DNA from: Oleispira antarctica RB-8
GTDB lineage: Bacteria; Pseudomonadota; Gammaproteobacteria; Pseudomonadales; Oceanobacteraceae
Assembly: GCA_000967895.1 (NCBI GenBank)
Contig: FO203512.1
Span: forward strand, 3,247,350 to 3,311,349
Direction of reading: 5' to 3'
DNA length: 64,000 nt
In this document: positions 47,442 through 55,675 of the stretch, in pieces
Layout: each line of letters begins with the position of its first letter
How positions within the stretch are numbered: the first letter of the stretch is position 1
Translations under genes and position numbers: made by a program
Notes under the pieces: model-generated
Seen by the model: only the letters and a program-made list of their open reading frames with translations
What the model was told of the DNA's origin: nothing
The model's database searches: none

Positions 47442-47909
47442 TTATAGGTTAACCAGTTGAATGCGCTGCAATTGATCAACAATTTGGTGATGCAAGGTAT
47501 CTTGCACATCAGGATTACGAATATCATCGAGGGTTATATCACCCAAGACTCGCAATAAAAGATCGTTTATTCCCGTCCAATTACTCGATAGCGAGCAGGA
47601 ATCAGTAATCTCACACTGGTTATCATCAGCACTACACTCTGTTAAAGAAATAGGGCCTTCAAATGCCTGCACCACATCTAATACACTGATTTGAGACGGC
47701 GCACGCGCAATCCGGTAGCCACCTTTTGAACCACGCTGAGCAATCACAAGACCCGCATCAACAATCGCCTTCATCACTTTGCGCACTGTCGCAATACTCA
47801 GACCCGTCGCTTTAGAAATATCATCGGTTGATTGCTTAACAGCACCCGCCAGAGCAAGCTGGTTCAGCGCCACCAAACCATAATCAGTTAACTTACCAAT
47901 TCTTAGCAT
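47442..47909 (-). CDS. Rrf2 family SUF-system regulator (IscR-like)
   Basis: This 155-residue winged-helix regulator starts MLRIGKLTDYGLVALNQLAL, with helix-turn-helix LSIATVRKVMKAIVDAGLV and the wing RGSKGGYRIARAPSQIS. Three cysteines in CSADDNQCEITDSC (about residues 104-117) can bind an Fe-S cluster, as in IscR and the SUF-specific Rrf2 group. It is divergent from sufB across a 331-bp region holding two ATACC/GGTAT palindromes over the suf promoter, so it most likely represses suf when it carries its cluster. The stop codon of a short upstream ORF touches its ATG. Confidence 0.9.
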   Translation of the reverse strand: MLRIGKLTDYGLVALNQLALAGAVKQSTDDISKATGLSIATVRKVMKAIVDAGLVIAQRGSKGGYRIARAPSQISVLDVVQAFEGPISLTECSADDNQCEITDSCSLSSNWTGINDLLLRVLGDITLDDIRNPDVQDTLHHQIVDQLQRIQLVNL

Positions 47910-48095
47910 TTATATACTTCTATTGTTTGCCGAACATTCGTCATAAATGCATTCATCATACCAGAGGCACTGGATAAATTCTCCAGCCACCAAAACAGAT
48001 AAATAAGACACATTCGTATCTAGGGTGAAAGTATCAATTACATTGGTCATAAACTGCCCACTTTGATAGAATGTGGCCCCATAATTTAGCAATCG

Positions 48096-48144
48096 ATACC
48101 AGTTTGGTATTGATTAAAATACCTTACCAAATTAGTATGGTATT
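48096..48144. promoter_or_regulatory. Two palindromic operators at the suf promoter
   Basis: ATACC-AGTTT-GGTAT (48096-48110) is a 15-bp palindrome. AATACCTTAC-N7-GTATGGTATT (48118-48144) is a near-perfect 27-bp palindrome with the same ATACC/GGTAT ends. The second covers the spacer and -10 of the predicted sufB promoter. Their position between an Rrf2 regulator and sufB makes them the likely binding sites of that regulator. The long form resembles the spacing of type 1 IscR sites, though the exact sequence differs. Confidence 0.65.
48110..48138 (+). promoter_or_regulatory. Predicted sigma70 promoter of the suf operon
   Basis: TTGATT (48110-48115) and TAGTAT (48133-48138) are separated by 17 bp, each matching 4 of 6 consensus bases. 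It lies about 100 bp before the sufB ATG. The downstream palindrome overlaps its spacer and -10, which suits repression. Confidence 0.5.
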
Positions 48145-48163
48145 ACAAACTAAGATCCCGGCC

Positions 48164-48209
48164 GGCCACTATTTTTCAGCCCATTGAAGAATAGTACCTC
48201 CCAATGGCC
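48164..48209 (+). promoter_or_regulatory. Structured 5' leader of sufB
   Basis: CTATTTTTCA (48169-48178) pairs with TGAAGAATAG (48185-48194) through ten pairs including one wobble, with loop GCCCAT. Outside it, GGCCA (48164-48168) pairs with TGGCC (48205-48209). The fold ends about 30 nt before the sufB ATG and could affect translation or mRNA life. Confidence 0.5.
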
Positions 48210-48240
48210 GCAGACGATGATAAAGATGAGAGTCGTTCCT

Positions 48241-49683
48241 ATGACTGATAACGCAGAAATCGATCGCCAGATAGGCAGAGAATACGAAGCCGGTTTTATT
48301 ACCGACGTTGAATCTGCAACGTTAGCCCCTGGCCTAAACGAAGATACCGTCCGTTTTATCTCGAACAAAAAAGGCGAGCCGGAATGGTTACTTGAATGGC
48401 GCCTGAAAGCGTTTGCTGCGTGGAAAGAAATGACGCCGCCAAACTGGGCTCAAGTTCAACACCTTGATATCGATTTCCAAGAAGTCTCTTATTATTCAGA
48501 ACCGAAGAGCATGGAAGATCGCCCACAAAGCTTGGACGAAGTTGATCCAGAGCTATTAGCGACTTACGAAAAGCTAGGCATTCCTGTGCACGAGCAAGCG
48601 GCTCTTGCGGGCGTTGCTGTTGATATCGTATTTGACTCCGTATCTCTAGGTACAACCTTCCGTAAAACACTATCCGAAGCAGGCGTTATTTTCATGCCTA
48701 TTTCAGAAGCTGTTCACGAACATCCGGAGCTGGTTAAAAAGTACATGGGCAGCGTTGTTCCTCAAAAAGACAACTACTACGCCGCCTTAAACTCAGCCGT
48801 ATTCAGTGATGGTTCGTTTGTTTATATTCCAAAAGGCGTTCGCTGCCCAATGGAACTATCAACCTACTTCCGCATTAACGAAGAGAAAACGGGTCAGTTT
48901 GAACGTACTTTAATTATTGCTGACGAAGGTTCCCACGTCAGTTATTTGGAAGGCTGTACCGCCCCAATGCGTGACGACAACCAGCTGCACGCAGCCGTTG
49001 TAGAATTGATTGCTCATGACGATTCTGAGATCAAATATTCCACGGTACAAAACTGGTACCCAGGAGATAAAAACGGTAAAGGCGGCATCTACAACTTCGT
49101 AACCAAGCGCGGTATTGCTCATACCAATGCAAAAATCTCTTGGACTCAAGTAGAAACCGGTTCAGCCATCACTTGGAAATACCCAAGCTGTATTCTGAAA
49201 GGCGACAACTCGGTAGGCGAATTTTACAGCGTTGCATTAACCAATAATTTCCAAGAAGCCGATACCGGTACAAAAATGATTCACTTGGGTAAAAATACCA
49301 AGTCGACCATTATTACCAAAGGCATCTCAGCGGGTAAGAGTTCAAACTCTTATCGCGGCTTGGTCAAAATGGGACCTGGCGCAACAGGCGCACGTAACTA
49401 CACCCAGTGTGATTCATTATTGATCGGTGATAAATGCGGTGCTCATACGTTCCCGTACATCGAAAGTAAGAACCCAAGCGCAATTGTAGAGCACGAAGCA
49501 ACCACGTCGAAAGTTTCCGACGAACAGCTTTTCTTATGTCAACAACGTGGCATTGATACAGAGAAAGCCGTGTCGATGATTGTGAACGGGTTCTGTAAAG
49601 AAGTTTTCAAAGAACTGCCAATGGAATTTGCCGTAGAAGCGGGCAAGCTATTAGAAGTTTCGTTAGAAGGATCCGTAGGGTAA
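48241..49683 (+). CDS. sufB: Fe-S cluster assembly scaffold SufB
   Basis: SufB forms the SufBC2D scaffold on which Fe-S clusters are built from SufS-derived sulfur. The 480-residue protein from ATG 48241 ([19 protein letters not shown]) matches the family start; the frame is open to 48184 without similarity. Conserved stretches are [53 protein letters not shown]-like beta-helix core ([19 protein letters not shown]), and [20 protein letters not shown] strong hairpin begins inside its stop codon, before sufC. Confidence 0.97.
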   Translation: MTDNAEIDRQIGREYEAGFITDVESATLAPGLNEDTVRFISNKKGEPEWLLEWRLKAFAAWKEMTPPNWAQVQHLDIDFQEVSYYSEPKSMEDRPQSLDEVDPELLATYEKLGIPVHEQAALAGVAVDIVFDSVSLGTTFRKTLSEAGVIFMPISEAVHEHPELVKKYMGSVVPQKDNYYAALNSAVFSDGSFVYIPKGVRCPMELSTYFRINEEKTGQFERTLIIADEGSHVSYLEGCTAPMRDDNQLHAAVVELIAHDDSEIKYSTVQNWYPGDKNGKGGIYNFVTKRGIAHTNAKISWTQVETGSAITWKYPSCILKGDNSVGEFYSVALTNNFQEADTGTKMIHLGKNTKSTIITKGISAGKSSNSYRGLVKMGPGATGARNYTQCDSLLIGDKCGAHTFPYIESKNPSAIVEHEATTSKVSDEQLFLCQQRGIDTEKAVSMIVNGFCKEVFKELPMEFAVEAGKLLEVSLEGSVG

Positions 49684-49743
49684 AAACGAGCGCTTATGAA
49701 GCAAGCTTCATGCTCGTTTTTACGGCTGGCCAAGGAAGGCCAG
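49682..49743 (+). terminator. Terminator-like hairpin and second stem inside the suf operon
   Basis: Starting in the sufB stop, AAAAACGAGC (49682-49691) pairs with GCTCGTTTTT (49712-49721). Inside, ATGAAGC pairs with GCTTCAT, with a 4-nt bulge on one side. This is a classic terminator shape with an in-stem T5 run. A second stem CTGGCC/GGCCAG (49726-49731 with 49738-49743) follows. It would reduce transcription from sufB into sufCDSAT or protect the sufB mRNA end. Confidence 0.7.
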
Positions 49744-49773
49744 ACCGGCAGCCGTACAGGGATGTAAGTTAAT

Positions 49774-49821
49774 TTATATTGTGAGCGAGAAGATATTTTA
49801 TATTGTGATCGAGAAGATAAG
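49774..49821 (+). repeat. 24-bp tandem repeat in the sufB-sufC gap
   Basis: Two head-to-tail 24-bp units (49774-49797 and 49798-49821) differ at three positions. The shared core is TTATATTGTGA-CGAGAAGATA. They lie about 90 bp before the sufC ATG, downstream of the intra-operon hairpins. They could carry a promoter or regulator site for sufCDSAT, or be a slippage product. Confidence 0.8.
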
Positions 49822-49908
49822 TCTGCTGAAAAAAACAGCAGTAAAACTCTCACAAATAAAACACATGCCCCACAACAACAAATTTAAAAATTTCAGGAAA
49901 ATATTAAA

Positions 49909-50670
49909 ATGTTAACGATTAAAGATTTAAAAGCCAGCGTTGAAAACAAAGAGATTCTAAAAGGACTAAACCTAGATATTAAACCCGGTGAAATTCATGC
50001 CATTATGGGTCCTAACGGCGCCGGTAAAAGCACACTAGGCAACGTTCTTGCTGGTCGTGATGACTACGAAGTAACAGGCGGCAGCGCTGAGCTAGAAGGC
50101 AAAAACTTATTGGATCTAGATCCTGAAGAACGCGCACGCTTAGGTTTGTTCTTAGCATTCCAGTACCCTGTTGAAATTCCAGGCGTTTCCAACCTAGAAT
50201 TTTTAAAAGCGTCGGTTGATTCAGTTCGCGCCGCTCAAGGCAAAGACGCTTTAGATTCTGTTAGCTTTTTAAAACTAGCCCGCGCTAAATGCAAACTGGT
50301 TGACCTAGACCAAAGCTTCTTGAAGCGTGGCGTTAACGAAGGCTTTTCTGGTGGCGAGAAAAAACGTAACGAAATCATGCAAATGATGTTGTTAGAACCA
50401 AAGCTTTGTATTCTAGATGAAACTGACTCTGGCTTAGACATTGATGCACTACAGGTTGTAGCAGAGGGCGTAAACAGCTTACGTGACCCAAACCGTAGCT
50501 TTATCATCGTTACTCACTACCAACGTTTATTAGACTATATTGTTCCTGACTTTGTTCACGTTCTTGCCAACGGTAAAATCGTTAAGTCTGGCGGTAAAGA
50601 GCTAGCCCTAGAGTTAGAAGAAAAAGGATACAGCTGGTTAGAAGACGCCGCTGAGAACGGAGCTGGCTAA
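49909..50670 (+). CDS. sufC: Fe-S cluster assembly ATPase SufC
   Basis: SufC is the ABC-type ATPase of the SufBCD complex. The 253-residue protein has Walker A GPNGAGKSTL (about 35-44), the ABC signature FSGGEKKRNE, Walker B LCILDETDSGLD, the D-loop and the H-loop VTHYQRLL. The length is normal (about 248-260). It follows sufB after a 225-bp gap with hairpins and a tandem repeat. Its stop overlaps the sufD ATG by one base. Confidence 0.97.
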   Translation: MLTIKDLKASVENKEILKGLNLDIKPGEIHAIMGPNGAGKSTLGNVLAGRDDYEVTGGSAELEGKNLLDLDPEERARLGLFLAFQYPVEIPGVSNLEFLKASVDSVRAAQGKDALDSVSFLKLARAKCKLVDLDQSFLKRGVNEGFSGGEKKRNEIMQMMLLEPKLCILDETDSGLDIDALQVVAEGVNSLRDPNRSFIIVTHYQRLLDYIVPDFVHVLANGKIVKSGGKELALELEEKGYSWLEDAAENGAG

Positions 50671-51989
50671 TGACTGATTTTCATAACGGTTTGCTTGCCG
50701 TAGCGAATACAAAAAGCAATGCTGAGAATGAATTATTTGCAGCATTAAATAAAAGCGGCAGCGAAAGTTTTTTACAGCAAGAAATTCCAACGCGTAAAAC
50801 CGAAGCGTGGAAATTCACCTCGCTGTACAACTTTACGTCTAACGAAGAAGGTTATGGCCGCTTAGCTGAAACTCATAATGCAGCAGGTCTTGATGGCATT
50901 ACGACAATTCCTGCGCTAAACGCTCAGCGCTTAGTCTTTGTGAATGGCCAATATTCAGAAGAACTTTCTTCAAATGAAAGCGTAAATAATGTCGTTCGCT
51001 TTAGCCAAGCCAACGAAGCGCAGCAAGCTATTATTGCTGACAACTTAGGCACGGCTATTGAACAAGAAAAACACCTTTTTGCCGCGCTCAATAACGCGAC
51101 AACAACCGACGGTGTTTTAGTTCACGTGGGCAAGAATGAGCAATTAAAAACTAACATTCAAATTACTCATATCACTACCGCACAAGCAAAACCTTTTACC
51201 GTGCCTGTGCGCTTATTGATTGTGTTAGAAACGGGCGCTCAAGCGACTGTGGTTGAACATTTCGCTAGCAATAACGATGAGCAAAACTGTTTTGTTAATG
51301 CCATTACCGAAGCGAAAGTCGGTGCTAATGCACATTTGAATCACTACCGCTTGCAGCTTATGCAAGAAGGCAGTATTCAAATCGGTGGTGTACACGTTGA
51401 TCTAGATCGCGATGCCAACTACGACAGCTTCCAGCTGGGCCTAGGCGCGAAGATTGTACGTAACGACATTAATGTGAATCACAATGTTGGCGGCAGTCAC
51501 TGTGAATTGGTCGGTGTTTACCTTCCACAAAATAAACAATTAATCGATTTCCACAGCAACATCGAACACAAGATTGCTAACTGCACAACTAATGAAGTCT
51601 TCCGTGGCATCATGGCGGATAAATCGAAAGCGGTTTTCAACGGTCGTATTCATATTCACCCAGATGCACAAAAGACACTGGCACAGTTAAGCAATAAGAA
51701 CTTGTTATTGTCGAACGATACCACCATTAATACTAAACCAGAGCTCGAGATTTACGCTGATGATGTACGCTGTGCACACGGCGCAACAATTGCTCAGTTA
51801 GATGAGCAAGCGCGTTTCTATCTACGTTCTCGTGGCATTAGCGCCGCAGAAGCTGATGTTATGTTAAGTTTTGGTTTTATTAATGAATTATTAGAAAACC
51901 TTAAACTTGATGCCGTTCGTGATTTGATTCGTCCGATTCTAGCCAAACGCTTTGGCCGTGATGAAGAATTAATGAAGCACCTTGGTTAA
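50670..51989 (+). CDS. sufD: Fe-S cluster assembly protein SufD
   Basis: SufD is the SufB paralogue of the SufBC2D scaffold. The 439-residue protein has the N-terminal helical part with PTRKTEAWKFTSLYNFT, and the beta-helix core ending FRGIMADKSKAVFNGRIHIH and LLLSNDTTINTKPELEIYAD. It closes with DDVRCAHGATIAQLDEQARF, carrying the conserved Cys-x-His of the SufB-SufD cluster site. Translation is coupled to sufC by a TAATG overlap. Confidence 0.96.
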   Translation: MTDFHNGLLAVANTKSNAENELFAALNKSGSESFLQQEIPTRKTEAWKFTSLYNFTSNEEGYGRLAETHNAAGLDGITTIPALNAQRLVFVNGQYSEELSSNESVNNVVRFSQANEAQQAIIADNLGTAIEQEKHLFAALNNATTTDGVLVHVGKNEQLKTNIQITHITTAQAKPFTVPVRLLIVLETGAQATVVEHFASNNDEQNCFVNAITEAKVGANAHLNHYRLQLMQEGSIQIGGVHVDLDRDANYDSFQLGLGAKIVRNDINVNHNVGGSHCELVGVYLPQNKQLIDFHSNIEHKIANCTTNEVFRGIMADKSKAVFNGRIHIHPDAQKTLAQLSNKNLLLSNDTTINTKPELEIYADDVRCAHGATIAQLDEQARFYLRSRGISAAEADVMLSFGFINELLENLKLDAVRDLIRPILAKRFGRDEELMKHLG

Positions 51990-52125
51990 TAAATATTAAA
52001 TTGTAATTATTAAACTGGTTTTTAAACCGAAACGATATTGGGTATTTGTTCCACAATCACCCAATATTGCTTCTTAAATTTCAGAATATTAAATAATTAA
52101 AAATATTTAAGGTAAGAAGTGAAAT

Positions 52126-53358
52126 ATGAGCGATAGCAAAAAAATGGACATCGAACAAATTCGTGCTGACTTCCCCATCTTGCACCAGCAAGTGAATGGC
52201 AAGCCACTGGTTTATCTCGACAACGGTGCGACCACGCAAAAGCCGCAAGTTGTTATCGATGCCCTTGCTAATTATTACCGCACCACGAATTCTAATGTGC
52301 ACCGCGGCGCTCATACGTTAAGTGATCAAGCGACGCAGATGTTTGAAGATGCGCGTATTACCATGCAAAAATTTCTAAACGCTGAAAAAAGCGAAGAAAT
52401 CATTTGGACCCGTGGTACCACCGAATCGATTAACCTCGTTGCACAAACCTGGGTTCGTTCAAATCTAAAAGTCGGAGATGAAATTATTATCTCGGGCATG
52501 GAACACCATTCTAATATAGTGCCTTGGCAAATGGTGTGTGAACAAACCGGTGCCGTTTTAAAAGTTATTCCTGTTTTAGATGATGGCTCGTTAGATTATG
52601 ACGGCTACTTAAAACTGCTAAACGATAAAACAAAATTTGTTGCGGTTGTTCATGTATCCAATGCACTGGGTACATTAAACCCAGTCGAAGACATTATTCG
52701 TGAAGCGCATAAAGTCGGCGCTAAAACCTTGATCGATGGTGCTCAAGCCGTTGCTCACTGGGATGTTGATGTACAAGCATTAGACTGCGATTTTTATGCC
52801 TTTTCTGGACACAAACTATTCGGCCCAACCGGGCTTGGGGTTTTGTATGGCAAAGAAGCCCTATTAAATGCTATGCCTCCTTATCAAGGTGGCGGCGAAA
52901 TGATTTTGCACGTTAGCTTTGAAAAAACGACTTATAACGTTTTACCGTATAAATTTGAAGCGGGTACGCCTAACATTGCCGGTGCAATTGCAATGGCAGC
53001 GGCCATTGATTATTTAAACAGTCTTGATCGAGTTGCATTAGCGAAACACGAAGATGCTCTACTCGCGCGCGCTAATGAATTAGCAGCACAAGCTGACGGT
53101 ATTCGCTTAATCGGCACCAGTAAAAATAAAGCCAGTGTGTTTAGCTTTTTGATTGATGGTACTCACCCGCACGATGTGGGTACATTATTAGATCAGCAAG
53201 GCATTGCGGTTCGTACAGGCCACCACTGTGCTATGCCAGTGATGGAACAGTTTGATATTCCAGGTACGGTACGTGCGTCGTTTACTTTCTACAATACATT
53301 AGAAGAAGTTGACGCTTTGTTTAAAGCGATTGAAAAAGTGAAAATGTTTTTGCTGTAA
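52126..53358 (+). CDS. sufS: Cysteine desulfurase SufS
   Basis: SufS uses pyridoxal phosphate to take sulfur from cysteine as a persulfide. The 410-residue protein has YLDNGATTQKPQ at the N-terminus, EHHSNIVPWQ, the PLP lysine Lys230 in SGHKLFGPTG, and the catalytic Cys368 in RTGHHCAMPVM. These mark the group II SufS type. AAGG lies upstream of the ATG. No sufE or sufU lies in the operon, so the sulfur relay partner is elsewhere or SufS acts differently. Confidence 0.96.
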   Translation: MSDSKKMDIEQIRADFPILHQQVNGKPLVYLDNGATTQKPQVVIDALANYYRTTNSNVHRGAHTLSDQATQMFEDARITMQKFLNAEKSEEIIWTRGTTESINLVAQTWVRSNLKVGDEIIISGMEHHSNIVPWQMVCEQTGAVLKVIPVLDDGSLDYDGYLKLLNDKTKFVAVVHVSNALGTLNPVEDIIREAHKVGAKTLIDGAQAVAHWDVDVQALDCDFYAFSGHKLFGPTGLGVLYGKEALLNAMPPYQGGGEMILHVSFEKTTYNVLPYKFEAGTPNIAGAIAMAAAIDYLNSLDRVALAKHEDALLARANELAAQADGIRLIGTSKNKASVFSFLIDGTHPHDVGTLLDQQGIAVRTGHHCAMPVMEQFDIPGTVRASFTFYNTLEEVDALFKAIEKVKMFLL

Positions 53359-53386
53359 GCATTAACATTTTCCTGAGAGATAAGTT

Positions 53387-53758
53387 ATGACAATAGAAAC
53401 CTTTGATCCAAAAGCAGCAGACAATCAACAAAGCCAGCAAGTCAGCATGACCGAAGCGGCGATGATTCATGTGCGTAAACTGTTAGCAAATTCTGATGCT
53501 ACAGGCGTGCGTATTGGCGTGAAAAAAAGTGGTTGTTCGGGTTTCAAATACGACATCGAATTTGTGACAACGCCTTTAATAGAAGATACTTGTTTTCAAG
53601 TCGCTGACGACATCGCACTGTATGTGCCAACAGAATATCTTGCGATGGTGAAAGGCACAGAAGTCGATTATACGACGGAAGGCTTAAACAGCGTCATCAA
53701 ATTCAATAACCCTAACGCCAAAGACCTTTGTGGTTGCGGCGAATCGTTTTCAGTTTAG
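53387..53758 (+). CDS. sufA: A-type Fe-S carrier SufA
   Basis: This 123-residue A-type carrier accepts clusters and passes them to apo-proteins. It carries the three conserved cysteines: Cys in KKSGCSGFKY and the CGCG pair in LCGCGESFSV at the C-terminus. IGVKKSGCSGF and VDYTTEGLNSVIKFNNPNA are family signatures. It lies 28 bp after sufS and 10 bp before sufT. Confidence 0.95.
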   Translation: MTIETFDPKAADNQQSQQVSMTEAAMIHVRKLLANSDATGVRIGVKKSGCSGFKYDIEFVTTPLIEDTCFQVADDIALYVPTEYLAMVKGTEVDYTTEGLNSVIKFNNPNAKDLCGCGESFSV

Positions 53759-53768
53759 GAGCAATCTC

Positions 53769-54296
53769 GTGGAAAAACGCATGGTTGTTTCCCAGCAGGA
53801 TTGCCCTGCACGCAGAGTACCTAGTGGTCAGCCGACTATTATTCCTGCGGGTTCTTTTTTAACCATCAATCAAGCTCTTGGCGGTAACTATACGTTAACG
53901 CTTAATGGCAATATGGTTCGAGTTGATGGTACTGATGCCGCGTTAATTGGTCTTGAGTCAGAAGAAATTACATTTGAAGATAGCGGCGATGGTTTAGTTC
54001 ATGAAAAACAAATTCGCCAAGCGCTAAAAACAATTTTCGATCCTGAGTTACCGGTTAATTTATTAGACCTAGGATTAATTTACGGCATTGATATCGACGA
54101 TAAAAACGTTATTATCCGCATGACATTAACCGCTCCTACATGTGGCATGGGGCCGGTTTTAATCAGTGATGTTGAATACCGCGTCGCCAAAGTCCCTAAT
54201 GTTGAATCAGTTAAAGTTCAGCTTATCTTTGATCCACCTTGGCACAAAGATATGATGACGGACGAAGCTCAACTAGAAACTGGCCTGTTTTTTTAA
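53769..54296 (+). CDS. sufT: Fe-S assembly protein SufT (DUF59/MIP18 domain)
   Basis: This 175-residue protein combines an N-terminal segment RRVPSGQPTIIPAGSFLTIN (about 13-32) with a C-terminal MIP18/DUF59 domain: ALKTIFDPELPVNLLDLGLI and TLTAPTCGMGPVLISDVE, with the conserved Cys in APTCGMG. SufT acts in Fe-S maturation. The start is GTG at 53769 because AGGAG lies 7 nt before it; the frame is open to 53730 inside sufA. It is the last gene of the operon, and its stop sits within the terminator loop. Confidence 0.92.
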   Translation: MEKRMVVSQQDCPARRVPSGQPTIIPAGSFLTINQALGGNYTLTLNGNMVRVDGTDAALIGLESEEITFEDSGDGLVHEKQIRQALKTIFDPELPVNLLDLGLIYGIDIDDKNVIIRMTLTAPTCGMGPVLISDVEYRVAKVPNVESVKVQLIFDPPWHKDMMTDEAQLETGLFF

Positions 54297-54310
54297 CAGG
54301 CCTTTTTTCT
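54282..54310 (+). terminator. Terminator of the suf operon
   Basis: GGCCTGTT (54282-54289) and AACAGGCC (54295-54302) form an 8-bp stem with a T5 loop, followed by TTTTTTCT. The sufT stop codon lies at the edge of the loop. Confidence 0.9.
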
Positions 54311-54376
54311 TTTAGCTGCTAAGATAATAGCCATAGACCCCTTCGAAACATCATTAAAATACTAGTCACAGACTTT

Positions 54377-55606
54377 ATGACCACACGCTTATTCAAAAAA
54401 CGACGTAAGTTCTTAATCCGTCTCGCTAAAACATTACACCAGTGCGGAACCCCTGCGTATCAGTTAGAGGGCCACCTGGTTAAAATCAGTGAGGCGCTCG
54501 AACTCGGCGGCTCTTTCTTAATTAGCCCTACTTCAATTACGTGCGTTTTTTGGCCAAAAGACGATCGAGAAAACCAAGAAAATAGCTATATTGCTCGCGT
54601 ACAGCCTGGGGATTTAGATTTGGGTTTATTGGCTCGCACCGATGAATTAGTTGAAGAGCTTTGCTCGGGCCAACGCGATCTTGATGATGCCCTGCTGCGT
54701 TTAGAAGAAATCAATAACAAACCAAACCCCTATCCTCAATGGGTTATTCTCATTGCATTTGGTCTCGCAAGCGCCGCATTTAGTATGCTAATGGGAACAA
54801 GCTGGGTCGATGTTATCGCCTCGTTTATTCTAGGTATTAGTGTTTACGGTTTAGTCATTTTGGGCGCCAAATCGAGCAGAATTCAAACCGCACTGGAGCC
54901 CTTAGCGGCATTAGTGGCGGCCTTTGGCGCGTCTGCAATGGCCTTCGTTGAACCCAGTATTAATATGGCGCTGGTCGTATTGGCCAGTATTATTGTTTTC
55001 ATTCCCGGCTTAGCCTTAACCGTAGGTCTGTCTGAACTGGCGGCTCGGGATTTAATCTCTGGCACCGTGCGTGTGATGGATGCGTTAATGGCTTTATTCA
55101 AACTCTATTTTGGCGCGTTTTTAGGATTTGCCATCGCCAGTGTGTTATTCGGAAATGTGCCACAGGAAGAAGCGGTATTATTACCCAAATGGACAGGCTG
55201 GCTAGCGGTGCTAGTTCTTTCTTTTAGCTTGATGGTCATGTTTAAGATTCGCTTAAAAGATGCGCCTTGGGGAGTAGCGGCGGGGTTTCTTGGTCATGGC
55301 GTAAGTTTGTTAGCGTCCGCATTTTTTGGCATTGCACTCGGCACGTTTTTCGCTGCCTTGTTCTTAGGCATGTACGCCAACCTTTACGCGCGCTGGCTTA
55401 AAGCGCCTGCAGCGATTGTGCTATTACAAGGCATTGTTGTTTTAGTACCGGGAAGTAAGCTTTACATGGGATTAAATACGGTCATTTCTGGCAAAGAGAT
55501 CTTGCACATAGAGCAACTTGGCAGCCAGTCTTTTCTGATTTTAATGTCGCTAGTCGCGGGGTTAATATTTGCCAACTTAATCGTCGACCCTCGCCGCTCA
55601 CTGTAA
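54377..55606 (+). CDS. Threonine/serine exporter, ThrE family
   Basis: This 409-residue membrane protein fuses the ThrE N-terminal domain (DUF1212) to its C-terminal domain (DUF3815). The N-terminal part has TLHQCGTPAYQLEGHLVKIS and FLISPTSITCVFW. About ten transmembrane segments follow from residue 120. VFIPGLALTVGLSELAARDL is the family signature. Related ThrE exports threonine and serine in Corynebacterium. The gene stands alone after the suf terminator. Confidence 0.9.
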   Translation: MTTRLFKKRRKFLIRLAKTLHQCGTPAYQLEGHLVKISEALELGGSFLISPTSITCVFWPKDDRENQENSYIARVQPGDLDLGLLARTDELVEELCSGQRDLDDALLRLEEINNKPNPYPQWVILIAFGLASAAFSMLMGTSWVDVIASFILGISVYGLVILGAKSSRIQTALEPLAALVAAFGASAMAFVEPSINMALVVLASIIVFIPGLALTVGLSELAARDLISGTVRVMDALMALFKLYFGAFLGFAIASVLFGNVPQEEAVLLPKWTGWLAVLVLSFSLMVMFKIRLKDAPWGVAAGFLGHGVSLLASAFFGIALGTFFAALFLGMYANLYARWLKAPAAIVLLQGIVVLVPGSKLYMGLNTVISGKEILHIEQLGSQSFLILMSLVAGLIFANLIVDPRRSL

Positions 55607-55628
55607 ATCACAATGAGTAGCGAGATAA

Positions 55629-55658
55629 GGCCGCTTAAACTAACGATTTAAAGCGGCC
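55629..55658. terminator. Hairpin between thrE-like gene and alpha/beta hydrolase gene
   Basis: GGCCGCTT (55629-55636) pairs with AAGCGGCC (55651-55658); an inner AAA/TTT pairing extends the stem. It lies between two convergent genes. Flanking T-runs are weak, so it is a probable, not certain, bidirectional terminator. Confidence 0.6.
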
Positions 55659-55675
55659 ACTAAGACACTATTAAT

